Shown here: piece by piece, positions 1 through 5,473 of the stretch
Layout of the letters: each line of letters begins with the position of its first letter
Position numbering within the stretch: the stretch's first letter is position 1
Source: JABMRP01 sp964444795
GTDB lineage: Bacteria > Planctomycetota > Planctomycetia > Pirellulales > Thermoguttaceae
Length of the DNA: 6,518 nucleotides
NCBI GenBank assembly: GCA_964444795.1
Contig: CAYUIQ010000353.1
Span: 1-6,518, forward strand
Direction of reading: 5' to 3'
Translations under genes and position numbers: made by a program
Notes under the pieces: generated by a model
Databases searched by the model: none
What the model was told of the DNA's origin: nothing
What the model saw: the letters and a program-made list of their open reading frames with translations, nothing else

Positions 1-40
1 GGAGAACAGGGCGTGCCGTGGTAGTTCCCAAACCAGCGAG

Positions 41-61
41 CCACCGGCGCAAGGCCGGTGG
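41..61 (+). other. Stem-loop in the mntP leader
   Basis: A perfect 8-bp inverted repeat: CCACCGGC (41-48) pairs with GCCGGTGG (54-61) around a 5-nt GCAAG loop. It lies about 45 bases before the mntP start and has no following T-run, so it does not look like an intrinsic terminator. mntP in other bacteria is often preceded by a manganese-sensing yybP-ykoY riboswitch, but I could not identify that aptamer's conserved GGGGAGUAGC-type core here, and the window may cut the leader. The stem is seen directly; any regulatory role is inference. Confidence 0.45.
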
Positions 62-90
62 GGAAGGATTGAAAGCGGCGCTGTCCACTT

Positions 91-96
91 AAGGAG
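91..96 (+). promoter_or_regulatory. Ribosome binding site of mntP
   Basis: AAGGAG lies 10 bases upstream of the ATG at 107 and supports that start. The gap between it and the ATG contains a CCCCC run. Confidence 0.75.
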
Positions 97-106
97 ATTC
101 CCCCAC

Positions 107-670
107 ATGCACTGGCTCACACTGCTGGCAATCGCGATCGGTCTGGCGATGGATGCCTTTGCCGTATCGGTCGGCGCCGGACTGACTCTCTCGCGGGTGA
201 CCGGGCGGCACACGTTTCGCATCGCCTTCCACTTCGGTCTGTTCCAGGCGATGATGCCCGTTGCCGGATGGCTGGCCGGTCAGCGCATGGTCGTGTATAT
301 CGCCGCGTACGACCATTGGGTGGCGTTCGGACTGCTGGCGTTTGTCGGCGGAAAGATGCTCTTCGAGGCGTGGGGCGGGAAAGAAGACCGGCCGATCGCC
401 GATCCGACCCGCGGATGGATGCTGGTCACGCTCTCGGTCGCCACGAGCATCGACGCACTGGCCGTGGGCCTAAGCATGGCCCTGCTGGGCGTTTCGGTCT
501 GGATCCCCTGCGTGGTGATCGGGTTGGTCGCCGCATTGCTCAGCGCCGTCGGCATCACCTTCGGCAGTCGCATCGGCCGCCGCTGGGGACGCGTGGCCGA
601 AACGGCCGGCGGCTGCGTGTTGCTGCTGATCGGCGTTCGGATTTTGGTTACGCATTTGATCGGATCCTAA
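107..670 (+). CDS. mntP: Manganese efflux pump MntP (YebN/DUF204 family)
   Basis: This is a 187-residue inner-membrane protein predicted to export Mn2+ and protect the cell from manganese excess. The length matches the family (about 185-190 residues), and hydrophobic stretches account for six transmembrane helices arranged as two similar halves. The first helix holds MDAFAVSVG with Asp16. The fourth holds SIDALAVG with Asp116, the inverted-repeat counterpart. These paired acidic motifs are the family signature and are thought to form the ion path. A basic, polar linker near residues 91-102 separates the halves, as usual. The ATG at 107 is chosen because a good AAGGAG precedes it and the first helix begins at once. 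The neighbour on the other strand is convergent and, as read, overlaps the last 201 bases. The assignment is firm at family level; Mn2+ specificity is inferred from the family. Confidence 0.93.
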   Translation: MHWLTLLAIAIGLAMDAFAVSVGAGLTLSRVTGRHTFRIAFHFGLFQAMMPVAGWLAGQRMVVYIAAYDHWVAFGLLAFVGGKMLFEAWGGKEDRPIADPTRGWMLVTLSVATSIDALAVGLSMALLGVSVWIPCVVIGLVAALLSAVGITFGSRIGRRWGRVAETAGGCVLLLIGVRILVTHLIGS

Positions 671-1819
671 TCGCCCCGCTGAAGAACCTTCCTCGCGGCG
701 GATCTCCGTCGACGAAACGTCGGCTCGAAATTGTCCGCCGCCGATGCCGCGGCACAGCGCACGAAGTGTCTCGGGCAGATCGTCCAGATCGGCCAGTTCC
801 TCGAAACCGTCGCCCGTGGCGCGGCCGAAGACCAGAAAACGACAGCCGGCGGCGGCGATCATGGCGACCGCTTCGCAGAGGCCGGCCGAGTGGTTGCCGT
901 AAAATCGCGGCTCGGCGATGCGACGGAGCGTGTCGATACCGACGACGAACGTGGCCCCGGGAAAGAGGCCCGTTTTGGCCGCGAACGTGGGTGTTCCTGT
1001 CAGCCAGACCGTTTCATCCTCGGCGAAGCGATCCAATCGGCGGCGGATTTCGAGATAGTCCAGCGGCGGCTTGTCGGCGTTGATCACCGAAAGCTCGAAG
1101 GCCACCGGTGAGCCAAGTTCCTCGGCCGCGATCCGGGCCATGCGGCGATGCCCGTGATGGATCGGATGGAACGCGCCGGGAAAGACCACTTTGGGCGTTT
1201 CATCTTCCCCCGTGACCGGCGACCGATGACAAACCGCATCGACCCGGCCGGCCATGAGATCTTGCCACGCCCGCGGGGCGACGATCTGATCCGTCAGAAC
1301 CGTTTCGCCTTCCAGCAGATCCAACGGCAGTTGCTCCTCGACCCCGCACGCTTCGGCCAGCATGTTGAGCACCAGACGGCTTGCCAGTCGCTCTTCCTCG
1401 TCTCGGGTACGGCTTCCCTTGCTCAACTCCAGCGACCGGGTGGCCGTCGTCGATCGGCTTTGCAGGGCCACATGCACGCGGTGCGGACCCCGTTTCGGCC
1501 GATCGCTCGCCAGACTCGCCGTACATGCCAAGCCCAAGGGAGGCCGATCGGGCTCCAGTCGCCCGGCTCGGGTCATGGCCACCACCGCCATGGCGCGTGC
1601 CGTGGCTTCGGCGCAAAAAGAATCCGGACGGCCCCCGAGCCAATCGATCATTGCCGCTTCGCCGTAGGGCACGACAATTTCCAACACGGTCCGCGAAGCG
1701 CCGGGCGTCTCCAGCAGTTGGGCCGCCGCTCGACTTCCGCCCCCAGCCATGGCCAACACCACCCGGGACGGGCTGTCGTGTATCCGGCGGATCAGTTGTG
1801 TTGTGTCTGATGTTTCCAT
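470..1819 (-). CDS. CinA/PncC-like domain fused to NadD-like nucleotidyltransferase; 3' end probably frameshifted
   Basis: As read this encodes 449 residues, but only about the first 380 look like real protein. Residues 5-160 align without gaps at the start with the CinA C-terminal/PncC (NMN amidohydrolase) fold, including ETPGAS and VPYGEAAM. The catalytic Ser and Lys positions appear to be Ala25 and Met57, while Tyr52 is kept, so deamidase activity is doubtful. Residues 210-378 are a nucleotidyltransferase of the NadD/NMN-adenylyltransferase type: VVFPGAFHPI leads into H221-H-G-H224, FVVGIDTL lies near 291-298, and SSTEIR is at 369-374. The fusion suggests pyridine-nucleotide salvage or repair, but the substrate is unknown. 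The ATG at 1817-1819 has no clear SD. After about residue 378 the frame becomes His/Gln/Asp/Ala-rich and runs antisense through mntP to a TAG at 470-472. Removing one base from the CCCC run at 674-677 would give the ending SSAGD and a TAG at 667-669. The true end is therefore probably near 667. Confidence 0.82.
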   Translation of the reverse strand: METSDTTQLIRRIHDSPSRVVLAMAGGGSRAAAQLLETPGASRTVLEIVVPYGEAAMIDWLGGRPDSFCAEATARAMAVVAMTRAGRLEPDRPPLGLACTASLASDRPKRGPHRVHVALQSRSTTATRSLELSKGSRTRDEEERLASRLVLNMLAEACGVEEQLPLDLLEGETVLTDQIVAPRAWQDLMAGRVDAVCHRSPVTGEDETPKVVFPGAFHPIHHGHRRMARIAAEELGSPVAFELSVINADKPPLDYLEIRRRLDRFAEDETVWLTGTPTFAAKTGLFPGATFVVGIDTLRRIAEPRFYGNHSAGLCEAVAMIAAAGCRFLVFGRATGDGFEELADLDDLPETLRALCRGIGGGQFRADVSSTEIRREEGSSAGRLGSDQMRNQNPNADQQQHAAAGRFGHASPAAADATAEGDADGAEQCGDQPDHHAGDPDRNAQQGHA

Positions 1820-1830
1820 GCCGGAGGGGT

Positions 1831-1854
1831 CTTCGGAGTTCTTGCGAATTTTGC
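1831..1854 (-). repeat. Degenerate copy of the CAAGAATTC intergenic element
   Basis: On the minus strand this reads GCAAAATTCGCAAGAAC followed by TCCGAAG. It resembles the fuller copies at 1874-1899 and 3456-3481, sharing GCAAGAA and TCCGA with the latter. It forms a loose tandem with the copy beside it: TTCTTGCGAATT (1839-1850) and TTCTTGAGAATT (1877-1888) on the plus strand start 38 bases apart. It ends about 11 bases before the start codon of the minus-strand gene. Confidence 0.4.
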
Positions 1855-1868
1855 TGCGAAATCCTGAT

Positions 1869-1903
1869 TCTCTGAATTCTTGAGAATTCAGCTACAGGGT
1901 ACA
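1869..1903 (-). repeat. Intergenic repeat element, copy A, with embedded dyad
   Basis: On the minus strand this contains CCCTGTAGCTGAA (1887-1899), four bases TTCT, then CAAGAATTC (1874-1882) and AGAGA. The plus-strand element at 3451-3486 has the same two blocks with the same 4-base gap. Within copy A, CTGAATTCTTGAGAATTCAG (1872-1891) is a dyad with 9-bp arms around a central TG, as expected of an operator or a small hairpin. It sits between two divergent genes and is oriented with the minus-strand gene, about 55 bases from its ATG. The sequence match is seen directly; the function is unknown. Confidence 0.6.
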
Positions 1904-1905
1904 AT
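1900..1905 (+). promoter_or_regulatory. Possible -10 box upstream of lep1
   Basis: TACAAT matches the sigma70 -10 consensus at five of six positions and lies about 64 bases before the lep1 ATG. No good -35 box is found at 16-18 bases spacing; TTGAGA at 1880-1885 is only 14 bases upstream. If the box is real, the dyad at 1872-1891 would overlap the -35 region and could act as an operator. Confidence 0.25.
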
Positions 1906-1968
1906 GAAATCTTCGCTGGTTCCCAACCCACCACCGACACCACGCGACCCACGCCCCTGGACATCATT

Positions 1969-3360
1969 ATGTTACGGCGACGAGTACAATGCAATCGGCC
2001 GGCCGCGCGTGACCGTGGTCTGCTCGGTCGCGTCTTGCGCTCGTTGGTCGGCGCGCTGGTGGCCGTGTTGATCCTGCGAACCTGGCTCATCGAGGGCCTC
2101 TTCTTGCCGCTGGTCGTGTCTTCCGGCTCGATGGCCCCGGGGCTGCTGGGCGTTCACCGGCGATTGGAGTGTGCCGATTGCGGGTGGATATTTGCCTGCG
2201 GGACCGATCTTCCGGTGGAGTATGCTCGCGTGGCGTGTCCCAACTGTGGTTACGCCGACAACGACCTGAAGTCGGCAACCGATACGGCCGGCGACCGGCT
2301 GCTGATCGACAAGGCCGCCTTTTCGTTCCGCCCGCCCAATCGCTGGGAGGTGGTCGCCTTGCGGGATCCGGAACACGCGGCCCGGATCCTTGTCAAGCGG
2401 ATCGTCGGTCTGCCCGGCGAAGCGGTCGAAGTGCGCCATGGCGACGTCTACGCCGACGGCCAGATCCAGCGAAAAACGCTTGCCCAACTCCGCGCGATGG
2501 CCGTAGCCGTCCATGACGTGCGATTTTCTCCAACGCGCGATCCGGTGCCCAAACCTCGTTGGAGCAGCGAGAAGCCGACAAGCCGATGGCGTGGTTCCGA
2601 TGGCCGTATGGTTCATCCGGGCGGGCAGCCGGCGGTGGCCGGCGATGAGCCTCCGCCCATGGATTGGCTCGTCTACCGCCACTGGCATCGCAAGGCGGGA
2701 GATTCCGGCGAGGTTTGTCACGGCCCGATCGATGACCGAACGGGATACAACCAGGCGCAAAGCCGGCATTACGACGAGATCAACAGCGTGACCGACGTGC
2801 TCTTGTCGTTTCGACTGACGGCGACCGGCGATCGAGGTGGAGTGGCCGTGCGTGCCACCGACGGCCGAAATCGGTTGTCGGTTCGGTTGGCCCTCGATTC
2901 GGACCGGTGGTTGGCATGGCACAATGGCCGGCAGATCGCCAATGGGACGTTCGCGCGAGAGGAACTCGAGTCAGCCGGCGGAGTTCAGGTCGAAGTCGCC
3001 CTGGTGGATTGCCGGTTCCTGATGGCATTGGACGGTCGAACACGGTTCGCCTTCACTCTTGATCCCCCCCAGCAGCGGCCGCGCGCGGTCGAGGAGCCCG
3101 TGGCCATCGGGTCCGAAGGGGCGGCGGTCGAGATTCGCGACGTGCGTCTGTATCGCGACGTCTACTATACGCAAATCCGCGGTATCGACCGATCAGGGGG
3201 GGATGGCGGCGCGGTGCAATTGGGCGATAACGCCTTTTTCGTCTTGGGCGACAATAGCCCGATTTCGCGGGATAGTCGCCGATGGCCGCAAGGCGGGGGC
3301 GTCTCCGGCGAATTACTCATTGGCCGCCCGATACGCGCCTTCTCTGTGACCACCCAATAG
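1969..3360 (+). CDS. Signal peptidase I (S26 family) with zinc-ribbon and beta-sandwich-like insertions, paralog 1
   Basis: A 463-residue type I signal peptidase, predicted to cleave signal peptides at the periplasmic face of the inner membrane. A basic N-terminus is followed by one membrane helix (about 23-51). The catalytic motifs are SGSM with nucleophile Ser54, VKRIVGLPGE with general base Lys143, and GDNS (427-430) followed by RDSRRW (434-439). Typical bacterial enzymes have about 180-325 residues, so this one carries large insertions. Between Ser54 and Lys143 lies a putative zinc ribbon with Cys68, Cys71, Cys90 and Cys93. Between about 165 and 400 lies a region whose second half (about 275-400) has alternating strands and ends in LYRDVYY, like a LamG/concanavalin-type sandwich. 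The ATG at 1969 has no obvious SD, but no earlier in-frame start exists and the membrane anchor begins soon after. It is homologous to the next gene, though shorter at both ends. Protease identity is firm; the insert folds are inference. Confidence 0.9.
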   Translation: MLRRRVQCNRPAARDRGLLGRVLRSLVGALVAVLILRTWLIEGLFLPLVVSSGSMAPGLLGVHRRLECADCGWIFACGTDLPVEYARVACPNCGYADNDLKSATDTAGDRLLIDKAAFSFRPPNRWEVVALRDPEHAARILVKRIVGLPGEAVEVRHGDVYADGQIQRKTLAQLRAMAVAVHDVRFSPTRDPVPKPRWSSEKPTSRWRGSDGRMVHPGGQPAVAGDEPPPMDWLVYRHWHRKAGDSGEVCHGPIDDRTGYNQAQSRHYDEINSVTDVLLSFRLTATGDRGGVAVRATDGRNRLSVRLALDSDRWLAWHNGRQIANGTFAREELESAGGVQVEVALVDCRFLMALDGRTRFAFTLDPPQQRPRAVEEPVAIGSEGAAVEIRDVRLYRDVYYTQIRGIDRSGGDGGAVQLGDNAFFVLGDNSPISRDSRRWPQGGGVSGELLIGRPIRAFSVTTQ

Positions 3361-3407
3361 AGTGGTAGGCGTGGCGTTTTCGCGTTCCCGATCCGATGCG
3401 AATCCGT

Positions 3408-3413
3408 TATATT
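3408..3413 (+). promoter_or_regulatory. Possible -10 box in the lep1-lep2 gap
   Basis: TATATT matches the sigma70 -10 consensus at five of six positions and stands out in a GC-rich gap. No convincing -35 box sits 16-18 bases upstream. It would place transcription start before the repeat element at 3451-3486, leaving that element in the lep2 leader. This is weak evidence. Confidence 0.2.
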
Positions 3414-3450
3414 GACTAGCTTGGGCGCGCACCAGCCACGAGCCGGCTGC

Positions 3451-3486
3451 GTACACCCTGTAGCTGAACTGGCAAGAATTCCGAGA
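3451..3486 (+). repeat. Intergenic repeat element, copy C
   Basis: Contains CCCTGTAGCTGAA (3456-3468), four bases CTGG, then CAAGAATTC (3473-3481) and CGAGA. All 22 bases of the two blocks are identical to copy A on the minus strand at 1874-1899, with the same gap length. GTA also precedes the first block in both, offset by two bases. It lies 68 bases before the lep2 start and points in the same direction as lep2. The dyad is less perfect here than in copy A, which suggests the linear motif, not the palindrome, is conserved. No coding role is likely. Confidence 0.6.
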
Positions 3487-3534
3487 CCCTGTCCGACGAC
3501 GACGTCGAGTGCGACACCCCCGAGCCATTGGGAC

Positions 3535-3539
3535 AAGGA
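3535..3539 (+). promoter_or_regulatory. Ribosome binding site that fixes the lep2 start
   Basis: AAGGA lies 10 bases before the ATG at 3550. The frame stays open upstream to a TTG at 3412, but that start lacks an SD, would add 46 unremarkable residues and would put the repeat element inside the gene. The ATG at 3550 is preferred. Confidence 0.65.
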
Positions 3540-3549
3540 CGCAGAGAGC

Positions 3550-5445
3550 ATGTCGAAGAAGAAGAGACCACGCGGCGAAAATCGCCCGACCGACACGGAA
3601 CCGGCGGCCGCACGGGATTCCTCCCCGCGAAAACCTCTGGAGAAGAAGTCTTCGCGCCGCGGCAAGTCCAAGCCGTCGGGCGGATCGAGCGACGGGCGTC
3701 TGCTTCCGTCGGCCTCGGCCGTTCGCGAGACGATCGAGTCGGTGGTCATCGCTTTCGTGCTGGCTTTCCTCTTCCGCACGTTCGACGCCGAAGCGTTTGT
3801 CATTCCCACCGGATCAATGGCGCCAACGCTGATGGGACGCCACAAGGACCTGGTCTGCCCGAAGTGCGGCTATCCGTTCCAAGTCAGCGCCAGCGAGGAA
3901 GTGGAGCCGTCGGGCGCTCTTCGCGTACACCCGAAAACGGGCAGGCTCGACGGATCGCTGGACCAGGTGATCCAGTGCATGTGCCCGATGTGCCGGTACA
4001 CAATTGACGTGGGCCCCGACAACGCGCTGGGGGAATCGTATCCATCCTACAAGGGTGACCGCATCCTGGTGGGAAAATTCCCCTATCAATTCAACGGCCC
4101 GGAGCGTTGGGACGTCGCCGTTTTCAAGTTCCCCGGCGGGGCGAAAACAAATTACATCAAGCGGATCGTGGGGCTTCCGAACGAAACCATCCATATTGAG
4201 CACGGTGACCTGTTCGTCGAGCGCATGAACGACGACGACAAGACCGAAACCACCATCGCGAGGAAGCCACCGAAGAAATTGCTGGCCATGCTGCAACCGG
4301 TTTACGATAACCGGTACGTGGCGCCGGAAATGCTCGAATTGGGCTGGCCGCCCCGATGGAGCGGCCAGGTGCCGAATCCCTCCGGCGGCGATTGGTCTAC
4401 CGAGGACCATCGGTTGTTCGAGACCGATGGTTCTTCCGATGCCTCCGACTGGCTGCGCTACCGGCACCTTCTCCCCATGGACGGCGATTGGAAGTTTCTC
4501 GCCGAAGGAAAGCCTTCCCCCAACACTCCCCGGCCGCAACTGATTTCGGATTTCTGCGGCTACAACACGGGCTGCACGCTCGGGGGCGTGCAAAGTATCG
4601 CCAACGGCGATACCGAGCAGACAACGGCCACCGCCGCCGCCATGGGCCAGCACTGGGTGGGTGATTTGGCGGTGCGCTGCCGTCTGGAAGTCGTCGGCAC
4701 CGAGGGAGAAGTCGTCTTCCAGTTGGTCGAAGGCGGGCGCAAGTTCGAGTGTTCGATCGATACGGCCGACGGTTGTGCGACGATGACCATCGTCGACGAG
4801 CCCGACGCGCACCAGCGGACGGCCTTGACCGACGTGCTCGGCCCGGGAACTTACCAAATCACGTTCTCCAACGTGGACGATCAACTGACGCTCTGGGTCG
4901 ACGGCAAGGCGGTCGAATTCGATCAGGCCACGACGTACCTGCCGCTGGGCAATACCCGGCCGACCGAAGACGATCTGACCCCGGTGGGCATCGCCTCGCG
5001 CGGCGCGGCGGTGAAGATCGACCAGATCGAGGTGCTCCGCGACATCTACTACATTGCCGTGCGATCCGGCAGAGACGGCGGTTCGACTTCCATTGACGAC
5101 TATCCGCGGTCCAGTTTCCTCCACTCGTATGGCGGACTTACCCCCGATCGGCTCGCTCGATTCATGTCCTCGCCCGAACTGTGGGGCGAATTCGACAAAC
5201 TCCGCCGCGTTGAGTTTCCGCTGACGGGAGGTAGGTTCCTCGTTCTCGGCGACAACAGCCTGCGCAGCAAAGACAGCCGGCTTTGGGAACACGAAGGATT
5301 CGGCCATTTCGTGCGGCGCGAATTGTTGATCGGAAAGGCCATTTTTATCTACTGGCCCCACTCTTGGGATCGAGTGACCATCGGCGGCGTCAACATCCCG
5401 TTCCCGTTCTTTCCCAACTATTCCCGATGGGGCTTCGTGCGATAA
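3550..5445 (+). CDS. lepB: Signal peptidase I (S26 family) with zinc-ribbon and beta-sandwich-like insertions, paralog 2
   Basis: A 631-residue type I signal peptidase, about twice the length of the E. coli enzyme. It starts with about 57 polar, Lys/Arg/Ser-rich residues, probably cytoplasmic and disordered, then one membrane helix (about 62-78). Catalytic motifs are intact: TGSM with Ser89, YIKRIVGLP with Lys204, and GDNS (567-570) with KDSRLW (574-579). Between Ser and Lys is a putative zinc ribbon, Cys103-x2-Cys106 and Cys145-x2-Cys148, with an extra Cys143. Between about 225 and 505 is a large insertion. Its later part (about 370-505) is strand-rich, contains LTLWVDGKAVEF and ends in VLRDIYYIAVR, matching the equivalent place in lep1. 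A C-terminal tail with WPHSW and a Pro/Phe-rich stretch is absent from lep1. lptB follows after 28 bases, so the two are probably cotranscribed. The symbol lepB is given for the family; which paralog is the main enzyme cannot be told. Confidence 0.92.
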   Translation: MSKKKRPRGENRPTDTEPAAARDSSPRKPLEKKSSRRGKSKPSGGSSDGRLLPSASAVRETIESVVIAFVLAFLFRTFDAEAFVIPTGSMAPTLMGRHKDLVCPKCGYPFQVSASEEVEPSGALRVHPKTGRLDGSLDQVIQCMCPMCRYTIDVGPDNALGESYPSYKGDRILVGKFPYQFNGPERWDVAVFKFPGGAKTNYIKRIVGLPNETIHIEHGDLFVERMNDDDKTETTIARKPPKKLLAMLQPVYDNRYVAPEMLELGWPPRWSGQVPNPSGGDWSTEDHRLFETDGSSDASDWLRYRHLLPMDGDWKFLAEGKPSPNTPRPQLISDFCGYNTGCTLGGVQSIANGDTEQTTATAAAMGQHWVGDLAVRCRLEVVGTEGEVVFQLVEGGRKFECSIDTADGCATMTIVDEPDAHQRTALTDVLGPGTYQITFSNVDDQLTLWVDGKAVEFDQATTYLPLGNTRPTEDDLTPVGIASRGAAVKIDQIEVLRDIYYIAVRSGRDGGSTSIDDYPRSSFLHSYGGLTPDRLARFMSSPELWGEFDKLRRVEFPLTGGRFLVLGDNSLRSKDSRLWEHEGFGHFVRRELLIGKAIFIYWPHSWDRVTIGGVNIPFPFFPNYSRWGFVR

Positions 5446-5458
5446 CCCGTGCGATAAC
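5436..5458 (+). repeat. 12-bp tandem duplication spanning the lep2 stop codon
   Basis: CGTGCGATAACC (5436-5447) is followed directly by CGTGCGATAAC (5448-5458). Each copy contains the codons GTG CGA TAA in the same frame, so lep2 has a second in-frame TAA 12 bases after the first. It looks like a small slippage duplication. Confidence 0.75.
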
Positions 5459-5464
5459 AAGGAA
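5459..5464 (+). promoter_or_regulatory. Ribosome binding site that fixes the lptB start
   Basis: AAGGAA directly abuts a GTG at 5465, too close to serve it, but is 9 bases before the ATG at 5474. This selects the ATG. Confidence 0.7.
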
Positions 5465-5473
5465 GTGCCACCC

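Noticed and set aside
41..100. Cobalamin riboswitch before mntP
   Set aside because: The hairpin flanks are suggestive, but no clear B12 box (AGYCAGGAGACCTGCC) or CCGCAACTGT core is present; the nearest match coincides with the SD.
268..1083. A 271-codon plus-strand frame across mntP and the minus-strand gene
   Set aside because: The Arg-rich translation has no domain and overlaps two well-supported genes.
1904..2071. A short ORF beginning ATGAAATCTTCG before lep1
   Set aside because: It overlaps the start of lep1 in another frame, has no SD, and its Pro/Trp/Cys-rich sequence resembles a shadow frame.
1972..2922. A 316-codon minus-strand frame opposite lep1, and a 296-codon one at 1200-2090
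   Set aside because: Both lie over genes with clear motifs in the other frame, and their translations are Arg/Gly/His-rich without domain features.
3349..3366. Terminator after lep1 (ACCAC/GTGGT inverted repeat)
   Set aside because: The stem is only 5 bp with an 8-base loop and no T-run, so it is within chance expectation.
3455..3490. tRNA-like string GTAGCTGAACTGGCAAGAA in the lep1-lep2 gap
   Set aside because: It resembles the D-arm region of a tRNA, but there is no T-arm GTTCGA, anticodon stem or acceptor pairing. It is better explained as the intergenic repeat element.
3412..3549. An upstream TTG start giving lep2 46 extra residues
   Set aside because: It has no SD, whereas the ATG at 3550 has AAGGA at good spacing; the extension would also place the intergenic repeat element inside the coding region.
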